In this document: piece by piece, positions 20,969 to 33,400 of the stretch
Layout of the letters: every line of letters begins with the position of its first letter
Position numbering within the stretch: position 1 is the stretch's first letter
Assembly: GCA_023974075.1 (NCBI GenBank)
Contig: CM043787.1
Location: 35,418,218-35,482,217 of the forward strand
Direction: 5' to 3'
Source of the DNA: Chaenocephalus aceratus
Lineage: Eukaryota; Chordata; Actinopteri; Perciformes; Channichthyidae
Length of the DNA stretch: 64,000 bases
Position numbers and translations under genes: made by a program
Notes under the pieces: model-generated
Told to the model about the DNA's origin: nothing
Databases searched by the model: none
Seen by the model: the letters and a program-made list of their open reading frames with translations, nothing else

Positions 20969-23803
20969 ATTTTCTTTCAGAAATCCTGTTGCATTTGTAA
21001 TATGAAGAAACAGAATAACTCCATATTTGACTATACCTCATTACACTGCGTTAATCAACCAAAGTTGCATGATATGTTTTGAATTGACATGTTTTTGCTT
21101 TAACTTATCATTACGAAGTACACTCTGTGTGCAATGTAATGACTAATCTGTCTTTCACTGCACAATTCTTTCTGCTAAATGGTCAAATCTCCCAGGGAAA
21201 GTGAAGGCTGAATGGGCCTATACTATAGAAAGGAAGTGCACTAACTATTGCACAATCACAACAGGAAGAGGATAGCACCGCCGGAAAGCTGACCTCTTCC
21301 GTGTGCTTTTTTTTACTCCAGTATCTCTCTCCAGGTAGCGTAAATGGCAGACAGTGTGAAAACAGGACAGACTGTGGACACTCTTCACGGCCAAAGAAAA
21401 GGAGCTCCGTTGACGTAGGAGGCCAAAAAGGCTAGGAGAGTTTTCACGTTGTGTGCTTTTATTCTGAAGGTACAGACCGGAAGTGCTGTTGCTGCTGGTG
21501 GAAATCACTATCAGGCTGTCATTTGAAAAATATTTTTGAATATGCATATAAGCTTTTTTTAAAGACATGTGGAAACACCGGGCGTTTGATTTACAACTAA
21601 ACAACAGGAGAAAAGCAAGGATACACACGTCTTATAGTTTCACAAGGTGGAGAAAGTCAAAGGAATAAAATAATCTACAATCTGACGGAAACGTCGTTTA
21701 TTCAGATAATTTGTCTGACTGACAATATCACTGGCGAGGGACCTCGGTAGTAAAGAAACTCCTCTCTAGACACAACTCATTGCTTTACTATTTTTTTCAT
21801 CGCGTTTAAAAAGAAGTTGGGACATATCAATCAATCAAAACAGCTTGTATTGATTCCTGCAGCCCCACAAACATTTCACTTGCACTACTAGACCATATCT
21901 AAACGGTAAATTAAAAGCAGGAATCGCACGAAAAGAAAGAAACTTTGATTTCTGCTTCCCTTAACAGCTCCTTTTACAACACGTGTGTTCAGGGCATGCT
22001 TATTATTATTATCAGTTTTGACAGCTCGCCTCTGCGATGTGCGAACATGCAAACTAAAACAGTATGGAGCAATAACGCAATATGGAGAAATACGGCAGGA
22101 AATTACGCTTAAAACTGTCTCTTTTTCGTATGCTGTTCAAGACCTCCGCATAAAGTAGGAGCGTGAACCTATCACTGTGTGTGGGGACTACTTTTTCTTC
22201 CGCGCAGGCGAGAAACCAGACAAGAGGACAGCTGTAAAACTGACTGCATATTGGCTTTCGCTGTGTCTTCAGCATGTGCAACGAGTACATTAAAATCCGT
22301 TTTAAATGTAACTTGTCATTACCTTCAACAACCTGCTTTTAGAGTTGGATGTTTGTGTTTTTAAATGTGGAGGTTGGTTTAATAATTGAAGTAGCATTGA
22401 AAGGCTGTAGGCTAAACAGACAGTGAATCACCCCCCTCCATCCTAGATTTAATACAAGTATAACAATGTTTAAGATGAATAATAGATACATTTGTTGAAG
22501 GATTTTTCTGTCAACTGACTGACAAGACCCCTCTATTTTGAATGGTTTATGAACCTTGCCTACAGTTAAGTGTGTTTTTAGTACAAATAAACTTGAAAGT
22601 AAAATGACATAAGGGTGTGGATTAATCCTGTATTGCGGATGCACTTGCCATTGATTGCAGCAACCTTGGTTTAAAGTAAACCCTTCCTCCCACACATAGT
22701 TTTACTGCTGGGATGGATTATTTTTCATCAGTTAAGTCCCACATTTACAAACCAACATTAAAAAAAGTGTTTGAAGCTTGATATTAAAATGTTCTAACAT
22801 TAGGATTCACTTTAAACCTAATCCTAATTTCAATTTGTTTTATTCAGTATGTAAATAATAGAATAAAACACTTAAAATAGAGCGAAAAACAAAACAAGGT
22901 GTGAACATCTTCAGTAACAAGTGGTATGCTGATGCTTCACTGGGGGTTTCCCCTCCTAATTTATGCAGATGTTTTAAAGGCGGCCATGTTGCACCTAAAG
23001 GAGTGTCAGTAAACCTCCAGATCCACCAACACTTCTGGCACTGTTCAAACCTTCCCTCACATCAATGTACTGGACTTGAATTTCACTGTCCATTAACCTC
23101 ACTTATAAAAAGGAGGCGAGAGTTGAATGTGTTTTCAGGCAGATTTTGCGCTTATTTTAAGAAATGTTGCACATATTTTAAGAAACAAAGTGCCATAAGC
23201 GAGTAGATGCTCAAGCAACTCTGATTTAAATCAAAAGTGAACACAAAGATTATTAACAACAAGAACAACACAGAACATTAGAGAAAATGCAGGGCTCATC
23301 AGTGATGTGCTTAAAATGTAACATTGAATGCCTATTTAGACACCAAAAAACATTCTTGCAAGAGGAGGTAATGTGTCTTATGGAAGGTTTTCCATACTAA
23401 AATATTGATACAGGATGCATCTCTGCCCTATATTATTAATTCCAGACTGCCACCTGTTGGACAAACTCAGATCACACAATCCTCCCTGTATGTTCCTCAC
23501 TAATAAATACACTGACAGAATGTTGATTAAGTCTATTGCAACCAGGGCATGGTTTATATGTATTTTATGTTTTAATGATATTTAAAAGTATCGAAGGTAT
23601 TCGTTAAATGAATTGAGCTGCCCTACCAGAATGTATTTGTGATTGTGCGCATATTTTCACTTAAAGTGTGTTGAAAATTGAAATGTCTGATTTGGTTATT
23701 TTGTTGTTTCTACAGGTGATGACAATATTAAGCCAGAGCCTCTTTCTCTTCAGGGATGGTCAGATGGTGTTGTCCATACTGCAGGTGCATCAGGTGCTTT
23801 CAG
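20969..23803. other. Intergenic between divergent tcf12 and znf280d
   Basis: No coding exon was recognised. Around 21,240-21,500 and 22,120-22,260 the sequence is less AT-rich and has ETS-like cores (CCGGAAG, ACCGGAAGT) and GCGCAGGCG-type blocks, so it could hold the non-coding first exon or promoter of tcf12. This is a guess from position and composition only. Downstream to 23,800 is AT-rich and featureless. Confidence 0.35.
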
Positions 23804-23814
23804 TGTCCACAGTC

Positions 23815-25482
23815 AGGGGCGGCGGGTGCTGTAGGCTAGGGAAGGCTAAGCCTTCCCAAATATTTGTGTCTGCATCCTGGTAAAATAAAAATATAATGTT
23901 TGTGTCTTTGACATTAGCACTGCTATGCAGCCACCTGTGCCCTGTACTACGAAGCCAGTTCAAACCCTGGATATGTTTGAGTTATCTAAACTAACCCTAA
24001 CAAACGAGATCTCGACGCTGGTTAATATCAACTCGGGCCCATTCCCAAACCGCCCCCTACACCCTACCCCTACACCCTACCCCTCCGTTTGCGCGTTCAC
24101 GCGGAGGGTCCGCCATATTGAGGGCTGTTCCAAACCAACGACTGTGGAGCGGTGTGGAGGGGGAGTGGGCTATCAAGCCCTCAAACAGCGAGTCTGCAGC
24201 GATGCTGACTTGAGACCGGTCTCTACCTGACCGGAGTCACGCTGTGTGTGTCCGTCAGGAAACAAGCTGTTAAAAAGTAGTTCCAGCAAACATCCACTGA
24301 TAAACTGCGATGTTAACAACCTCATGATGACCTCATATATTTTTAATTTAGGATCAAACCTGTGTTTAGTCTAGAAACAGGTAAACATGTGCATTTTATT
24401 ATATAGTTGTGTATATTTACAGACCGTTGCAAAAACTAAGAAGCTTATAAACATCAGGTTTAAAACTAAAAGAGCTTTGAAACACAATGAAAGATGTTTG
24501 GAGTTTTATTTGAGTTATTCATTTAAACTTTTTTTCTAAGAGATGCTGATTTGAAACCGTTGTTACATACAGTTACGGCATATCCTGTTTCTCCCGGAGA
24601 GAGGGGAGGCCGTCCCAAAGCTTGCTGCTGTATTTACTCCCTCCATCTGACAGGAGGGAGCCTCGTGGAGCTGCGAGTGTGGCTACAGACGGAGTTCACT
24701 CCGTCACGGAGGGGTAGGGTCGAGGGAGTGGTTTGGGATTGGGCCTCGGTAAATCAAGCCAGGGCTTCTCACACCAGCTGAGAGCGCGTTCACGTGAAAG
24801 GGGTGGGGTTAGCAACATTTGACCAATCACAAACAGGTACAAGTGTACTGACAGCGCAGCGTCATACTTCATTAATGAAAAGTAAACTAATATTAGACAA
24901 ATATGAAATGTAAAGTTCATATTTGTCTAATATTAGTCATCCATGACTTAAACATAATAATCCAGGATACAAGCCACCTGCAAGGTGAATACAGAACAAC
25001 TGGTTAAAAAATAAATAAACTACCGAGTGTTTGAAAGCGTAACAGTGTTATGATATCACTGCCCCATCTAAGACACGAGTGGATCTGACTTTAATTACAT
25101 TTGAGTTGAGTGTTTCGTCAATAATGTGTTGCTTAAAATAATACTTCTGCATACAGTATGTGACACTGTGAGTGTTGCACGGCCAGATACGGCTCAGCTG
25201 ACTCAGATAAGGAGATAATATAGGCTATGATATTATATGATCGATGATCTGATTGAATGTGATATGAATGATAAGTGCGACACGTCGGCGTCTTCTCTGC
25301 ATACAGCAGTTTAAACTGTATTTCCTTTATCCTATAATATGACTTGATAGATTTAAACTCCGCACACTGAGCTCTGATTTTTCAGCAGGCGGTGCTTTCA
25401 CTGAGTTGATCTCAGACGCCGGAGGCGGACAGCGTCAGGTAAAAAAAGTGCCTTCCCAAACCTGAGCCTCACGCGCCGCCTA
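23815..25482. mobile_element. 1.67-kb DNA element flanked by an 11-bp direct repeat
   Basis: TGTCCACAGTC occurs at 23,804-23,814 and again at 25,483-25,493. Between them the sequence starts AGGGGCGGCGGGTG and ends CGCGCCGCCTA; the ends are imperfect inverted repeats and both are followed inward by GGGAAGGC/GCCTTCCC blocks. No transposase is visible. A second inverted-repeat element is nested at 24,035-24,745. The duplication is probably 8-9 bp extended by chance matches. Confidence 0.7.
24035..24745. mobile_element. 0.7-kb inverted-repeat element nested in the 23.8-25.5 kb element
   Basis: The left end GGGCCCATTCCCAAACC and right end GGTTTGGGATTGGGCC are inverted, and further inward both sides hold CCCTACCCCTCCGT and its complement. 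TCG flanks both ends, a possible 3-bp duplication. The open frames inside are not recognisable as proteins. Confidence 0.6.
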
Positions 25483-25799
25483 TGTCCACAGTCCTGAATG
25501 ATATGCAACATCAACTAACCAGATGCAGTCAGATCAACCCAACTCACAGACCTTCTCTGTACCTTTCTCTTTGCCGTGCTTTACCATACTTAAAGTTGAA
25601 TCTTGTGGCACATCAAAGCAAAGTCTGGCAGCATGTTCACCACATGGAGTCAGGGGAGTCTGTGAAGGAGATGAGACAGGTTCTCTAACTGGTTCACTGT
25701 CTTCATCCTGACCATGCTCCCTACTAAAATAGATTTTACTTAAAAAAAGTATAAACTACTTAGTCACTTTACACCACTAGTACATACATTACAACATAC

Positions 25800-26110
25800 T
25801 GTATAGGCTGACACAGAGGAAGTGATGAGGAGAAAGGCGGCCGGCAATCTGATTGGTCCACACAGTCCGAGCATTTCCGGTGTCTTTGGAGAGGCGATAC
25901 TTGTCCCTTCCCCTCTGTGTGATGTCCAGTAAACCCACACTGTCTGATACACATATCCCCCTCAGACCCACGGCTGGTGCTGAAGCTTGTATCTAGACCC
26001 GGGTCTGCGCTGAGAGCCAGAGGCCAGGGTGAGAGAGGTAGGCTGAAACGCAAACTCTGAGGGCGGTCTTTGTCCCGACATCCCAGTCAATGTGAGCATG
26101 CTAACGGATC
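25800..26110 (+). promoter_or_regulatory. Candidate znf280d promoter and 5'UTR exon
   Basis: This GC-richer patch upstream of znf280d has a CCAAT-box on the reverse strand (GATTGGTCC at 25,850), an ETS-like TTTCCGGTG and a good splice donor, GGCCAGG|GTGAGAG, near 26,028. The first coding exon at 27,444 has an acceptor (TCTTACAG) seven bases before the ATG, so an upstream non-coding exon is required and this is the best visible site for it. Confidence 0.4.
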
Positions 26111-27443
26111 CTAGCTAGCTAATGTTTGGTGAGCTGATCGACAACTCAATGCTAGGATAAGATCAATTTAAGATGATGTGTGATGAAGTCCTGCACATCA
26201 TTACTTAAACAAGGCATAATTAATTAACCCCATCGCAGACTGCAGCAGGATCACCAGGAGCAGTGGAAATCATACACGTTAGCTAGTTAGCATTAGCTAC
26301 CTAGCTGCTGTAAAGAAAAGAGGCTAACAACAACAGAGCAGTTCAATCTGAGCCAGCTCCGCTAACATCACTTTTATTTATGCTAAAAAAAGCTTTATGT
26401 GGTGACTGTTCAGACGTTTGAAGCAGGATATTATTGACGTTTCTAATTAATTAAAACAAATCGTATAATACATTTAGGATTTTGTTGTAAGGAGAATAAT
26501 GTTAGCTAAAAAATAAACCAGCATATGTTACCGTTTTTGGTTTTATTTAATCAAATTGTACTTTATTTGACAAGAAAATAGCTGTTGTTTTACCTGTCAA
26601 ACTGAAACAAATAATGATAAAGAAGTAATAAAAGCGTTTGTTTTTATAGTGTATTTGTTTATACAGCAATGTCTACACAGCAATATTTTATTTCATATTG
26701 AAAAGCAATTAGAACGTTTTGTTAAAAAATAAGCTCTTATTATGATCTAGTCAGAATAACCACAATTCATATTGCTGCCCGTGTCATATTGACTTTTGCA
26801 AATGTATTCAGTAAAGGTGTCTGCCCAAGACTAAAGGGTTTACTTTCTACTGCAGACATTATGATCCGTCATAGTAGGTAAAAGCAGCTTTATTTAAATC
26901 AGACATTGTTAATTTTATTACTGGCACCTGAGCTTTTTCCAGGTGTGACAATTAAAAAATGTATCGTCTCCCTGCCATTTGCTTAAAAAATAATTAAATG
27001 TTGAAGAAGACTGTGCCTCTCATATTAATAAATGTATAGATCCCATAACATTTGAGAATTATTACCAGGTTTTTCCATCTCGTTATAAAGCGTTCAGCTG
27101 CACCCAGGCTGTTTTTGGCACCATCTTAACCAAATTGAATTCAATTTGTGAACATCAATGCTAACTTAATGGCTTTGTAAAACTAGTGGTTTTATTTGTT
27201 CCTAAGGGGCCTTTTTTTAAAAATGTTTTTTAGGTATTGTTTGTATCTTTATATTTATCATATGCTACAAATATATCAAATAGTTATCCCAATATTTGTA
27301 CTCAAGTTTTGACTTAAAATATCCCTGAATAAAAGCTGCCTGTAAAATATATTGGGTCATTGGTTTGCCTTATTTGTCAAAATGTTAGATAATATATAGT
27401 ATAGCTCAAGTTGACTAAATATGTCGGTTTTTTCCTCTTACAG
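26111..27443. other. Probable first intron of znf280d
   Basis: AT-rich sequence without coding exons or recognised repeats. It ends at the pyrimidine tract and acceptor of the first coding exon. Confidence 0.5.
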
Positions 27444-27450
27444 CTCCACA

Positions 27451-30400
27451 ATGTCTGAACTTTTTATGGAGTGTGTGGAGGAGGAGCTGGAGCCGTGGCA
27501 GAAACAAGCTCCTGAAGTTCACTTGATAGACGATGATGATGACGATGAGCCCATCTTCGTTGGAGTGCTCTGTATGTCATAGAACATTTTAAACATATTT
27601 ATGTGAAGCATTACTTGCATCCAATTTTATTATTTACTTATTTTGGCTCTTTTGTTTGTTATTGCAGCTAATAACCAGAAGGAGGGTAGACCCAACCCTC
27701 CACCTCCTCAGAGTAACCGTGCAGGGAAACAGGAAGTCAAGCCTCCTGCTCCTCTGCCGGCCAGTGGCCCCTCCCCCATAATGCTGCCGTTGAGTGTGGC
27801 TGGAAATGCCGTGAATACTACAGCACCCAATCTGACAACATTGACCCCGCAGCCTCTTATGGTCAATAACCAGGTATTGTTGGTATTAAAATAATATTTG
27901 CGATCCAATAAGCAAAAACACCTGTTAAGTGGGGATTTGTTTTGTTTTTTGTTTCAGGGCTTTATTGTCACTTCTCCGCATCTAGCAAACAGCAGTGACT
28001 TTATTGCCTCTCTTGGGAGCCAGTACCCTCCTGGGACCTCATTTACAATAGTACCAGGTAAATACAAAGTGAAATATACAACTCAGGAGTAACTTGTCTT
28101 CCCATAATGACCAGTGATTTTATTCTGAGACTGTAATAGTAACGCCTCATTAAAGGCATTTCTATGTTTAAGCTGGCGATACCGAGCGTATCAGGAGAGT
28201 TCGTCTGTTTTGTCTTCCAGCTGGTCAGCAGCATCTTTTCCAGCAGATCACCACCGCCACCGTAATGCCCGGTGCTGTCCACAGACCTCAGGTGCAACAA
28301 ATCAGCAACAACGTTGTGACTTTATCCAACGTTCAGAGTCCTGCTGTTTACTCTGCACAGCCTCAACAGCTGCAACTCAACTGGTCCAACCCACAACCTC
28401 TAAAGACCTTTTCTGTGCCAGCAAATGCCCTTTACAATGACAATAACAGAGGTATTTTTTCTTCTGATGTACCAAATAACCATGCTTTATCATACTTGCA
28501 GATCAATCGGCTGACAATAACTAAAATGTAAATGTATTTGTTTTAGGATTGCTTCCAGATCAAATTTTAGTCAAGCGAGTGCTACCACCACAGCAAAAAG
28601 ACATCGTACCCAAAAAAGCCAAGTTTGAATTGGGTACGTTTCTATACAGATTTGTAATGTCATTACTGTAGACACACCCTTTACGTTGTTTTGTTCTTTG
28701 TGGGGGTTATTAGATTCAGCAATGACATGTAAATTGTTTTTTGTAGGGTCAGTGAAAAATGGGGTATTAAAGAAACAGTGCCCAAAGTGTCGAGAAGAAT
28801 TCCTCTCACAGGAGGCCCTGACGTTTCACCTGCTGGTGAGTTAAAATCTTGTGGAACCATGTCAATGAGAATGTGTTAGTAAAGTATCCACTGAAAAAAC
28901 GATGAACGGCTTATTATACAGATTGATTATGACCCCAGGTTAAAATTGAATGTTAGAAAAGCAAAATGTTTCTTATTATTACAACTATTTATGTTTCCTA
29001 GTGGTTTATTTTTCTAACTTGACTCAAAGATTGGATGTGATTGATAAACAAAATCCCCTCAACATGATTTTTTGTTATTTACCAATAATTACATCACACT
29101 TTTATTTATTTTTGCCTAATCTATTTTCCCACCCTCATTTCAGTTTTTGTTGTTGTTAACATAACAAACATTTAGACATCAGTAGTATTATTAAGTAAAA
29201 CGTTGGATGAATCATTGAAGTGTTTTTAAATACAAATCAGACCCCAAAGCTGTCGTATTCATGTAAAACACATTGTTATTTCAGAGCTGCTGTGCCGTGT
29301 TAGAAGCTTCAGCCGAATCAGCTGTGCACATCGGTGCAAACAAGCGCATCATGCTGGTTTCCGATTTCTACTACGGTAGATCTGACGGAAATATGATGAA
29401 GAAGGATGCGCAGAAACCCAACACCACTTTCAAGTGCCAGAGCTGTTCAAAAGTTCTCAAGAACAATATCAGGTATGATCATGTTTGTTTTCTTTCTTTC
29501 AGTAAAATAACAGCGTAATATTCCATAAATAAATATGTTTTGGTTTGTCTGTGCTAAATAATCAGCAAGGGCGTGGTGCAGCGTTGTATGATTGTTGTTT
29601 ATGGTTTAATGCATCACTGAAAGATCAATCACTGCGTTGTTGTGGTGATGCAGGTGGATTTGTATGATTTAATGTTGTTTTTTGTTTAACACAGCTGAAC
29701 TACTGATGTGAGTTTAGTTTTCACCCTCTTTTCAATAACCACATTCAGTAGTTGATATGCTCTCAAAAGCAGATTGGGACTTAAGTTTTAAAGAACTTGG
29801 TGAAAAGAGATTTGTCTTGAGCCCATAATGAAATCTGGACATCTTCGCTGCACTTCTCCTCTCAGATGGATGACAGTATCAGAGCGTTTTCCCCCATGGG
29901 CCTAAAGATGAAAAATGACTGCTAGTTTAGGTGTGTAGGAACTGCCTCGTTGATTAAATAACTTTGCTTCAGAACATTGGAAAAAAAGCCTCTGTAAGCC
30001 GCTTTTAATGGACAACCACATTTGTACTGCAACCACACTCTCAAAGCTGAGGTCATAGTTCATCCACATAAAAGTCTCTATTAGGGGAGCTGAGGCAGCA
30101 GAATCTGCAGGCTGAGAAATGGGCCTCGCCTCGACAGGGCAGCAGTGGCAGGGAGCTGAGGAGGGAGCGCTGCATCATTAGGCCAAACTGAAGTCTTTGT
30201 GTAATTGCTGAAATTATAACAGCCATTAAACATGCTTGTAAAGTGAGGTGAAAAGAGTATGTCATATTTCTTTAAAGCCTCTGGGACATGGAACTGCAGA
30301 TAAACGGGGCATGAATATTAATGGTTTTGTTTAAAAGGACCTAATTTGTATTTTAACAATATACATTAAATCGATGCAAATCTCCTGCATTTGTTGATTA

Positions 30401-33400
30401 AGTGGTTGTTGTTGTGTGTGTGCGATAATGTCACAATTGGTTGAATGAAGAGCAATTGTGACATATTTGTAGGAAAAAATAAATATTGACTAAATGGCTA
30501 TTGCGAATTGAGAGAGGCCAATGTACATTCTTTTTATCGACAAATAATATATAATTATACATATTATATTAAACCATTATTTGTCAATGAATAGCCTCAA
30601 ATATGTTATGTCAATTACTTTAGAGCTGCAACTGACAATTACCGGTACTTTTAAATATTCATTAACAATTAATTATCGATTATTTCCTCAATTATATCTT
30701 TTTTTCTCCCAACAAAATTTCAATCAGTGTTTCCAAAAGCCCAGGTTGTCGTCTTCAAATGTATTGTCCTGTCTACAACTATAAGATATTTAGTTTACTG
30801 TTTTTAAAAAAAGACACATTTTTCCTGTAAATTAAACCGCTATAGAATTTGATGAATTCTCACATTTACAGGGAAGGTGTTTGCATCTGATATCATAACA
30901 TATTGATGAAAATAACTACAGAGACAAGCAGGCTGATCATTTACGGGTTGCTTCTTAAAATGTGGTTTCAAAGGTCATCTATTATGCAAAATCCACTTTT
31001 TCATGACTTTAATACAAACATGTGTCCCCTCTGTGTGAAGAGATTCTGAAAGTTTCAGGAAAAAAGATTCTCTCACTTTTTGTCCTGATCCATTTATTTA
31101 AAAACCTCTCATTGGCTTGTGTAACCATTAGCCAATCACCAACCAAGGTAACCCCCTACCCCACTCCCCCCACTTATCACCTGAATCTCCTCCTAGCGCA
31201 CCATAGTGTTATTTTTAACCAAATATCTCTCAGGGGGGCGTGGGGAGTGGCTCCTTGTTTTCATCTAAAGTAACAGACAGAGAATCAGCACTTTTGAAAC
31301 AGAGGGGATTATGGGATGCTACAATGCATGATCTGTTTGGTATTTCGAGCCAAACACTTCAGAGACATCTTTGTATATAACTGAAACTTATAATATATTG
31401 ATGAAAAACAGTATAATAGGGGACCTTTAATACTCAATGTGTGTTTACCCTGTCTCTCAGGTTCATGAACCACATGAAGCACCACTTGGAGCTGGAGAAG
31501 CAGAACAGTGAGAGCTGGGAAAGCTACACCACCTGCCAGCATTGCTACCGGCAGTACATGACTCCGTTCCAGCTGCAGTGCCACATCGAGAGCGCTCACA
31601 GCTCCATCGAATCCTCCAGTATGACATAAATATATATACAGCTTAATGTGATCAATCTGCTCAAATGTAGCCATTTGTAATGTTCTTTTTCTTTCCTTTA
31701 ATTTTTTCTAGCAAATTGCAAGATATGTGAGCTGGCGTTTGAGTCGGAGCAGGTTCTCCTGGAACACATGAAGGACAACCACAAGCCCGGGGAAATGCCT
31801 TACATCTGCAACGTATGTCACTTTATTACCGGGATGTGATTTTTAGTTAAATGTTAGAGTATTCACTGATATTCACACTATGCTTTACTCCTTCACAGGT
31901 CTGCGATTACAGGTCGTCTTTCTTCTCAGACGTGGAGACACATTTCCGAAGTGTCCATGATAACACCAAAGACCTGCTCTGTCCTTTCTGTCTCAAAGTT
32001 CTTAGAAGTGGTCCTCTATACATGCAACACTACATGAAACATCAGGTGGGACACTCCTTGTTAAAAAAACGTGTAAAGCCTATCCAAAGTATTATTTTGA
32101 AATACAGATTTTGAGTTATAGCTGAGACAGCAATGTGTTTATTGCGAATTCTTAAGGCAAGGCAAGTTTATTTATATAGCACTTTTCAACACAAGGCAAT
32201 TCAAAGTGCTTTACAAAAAATTAAAGACATTAAGAAAATGGAATTTAAAATCAGTCATTAAAAAGAAAAGCTAATAAAATAAACATTAAAAGAAAAAATA
32301 CATCGATAAAAGTTACAGTGCAGTCTAAGATATGAATAGTTCAAAGATTCATAAGATTGTAAAAGTATTTTTGCAGGAGTTGGAAGTCGCTCTTGGTTTG
32401 TATTGGCTTCATCTCCTAGGTTGGATTGATTTGGTTGTCTGCCTTACACCGTAACGTAATAAATAAAAGGCAGGAAAACCTGTTTCTCTTCACCTAGAGG
32501 AGCAATGAATATGGAAGAGTTGGAACCAAACTAAATTCATTTCTACTCTATTAATAACAAAGAAGTTAATTTCTTACTCCCAATATTCTTCAAGTGATTC
32601 CAAATGAAAAATCTCAGCAATTAGCCTGTAGTCGCACCGCTTAATCATGTTTTTCTTTACTTTCTTTATTTTTCAGAGAAAAAAGATCCACCGCTGTGGA
32701 AAATGCAGACTGAATTTCCTCACATACAGGGAGAAACTGGATCACAAGAATAACGTCCACAAAACCTTTAAAAAACCCAAAGCTCTGGAAGGTCTTCCTC
32801 CAGGAACCAAGGTGTGACCCTTCAACATGTATTTAAGATCTGTTTACTATTCTTAAAATTATACAATTGAATTTGAATGTGCATTGTGTTTTTCTTCCAG
32901 GTGACCATCCGAGCGTCCCTCACAGGAAAGGCTCCAACGCTGAACAGCTCCACTGATCCATCCAGCCTTGTTATCACCCCAGAAAGTTTCAACCAAAAAA
33001 CCAAGCCTCCTGTCAGTGGGTCCAAGTCCAAGTCAAACGTCTCTGCAGGAAAAGCCAAGACGAACAAGAAGAAAGATCTCCAGTCCAACAAACACAATCT
33101 GTCGCTCAGGAACATCAGGTGAACTTCACACACAGCAGGCAGAGACATGACGGCAAGAACGACATCTGTAACAGGATTCTTTGCTTCAACAGACTGAAAA
33201 ACATTTATATTGACCGCATGATTAGCGTGGCTTAAATCATTTATGATATTGATTTTATCTCAATTGAGAATTTAAATAAATATAATCTCAATAATGATAA
33301 AAATGCTATCGGTTGAATCTATTTTTTGTGGATAGTGTGTTTTGTCAGATATATTTCTCTCAAAATAAGAGTGCAGGGAGTTAGAGACAGGGTCTTATAA

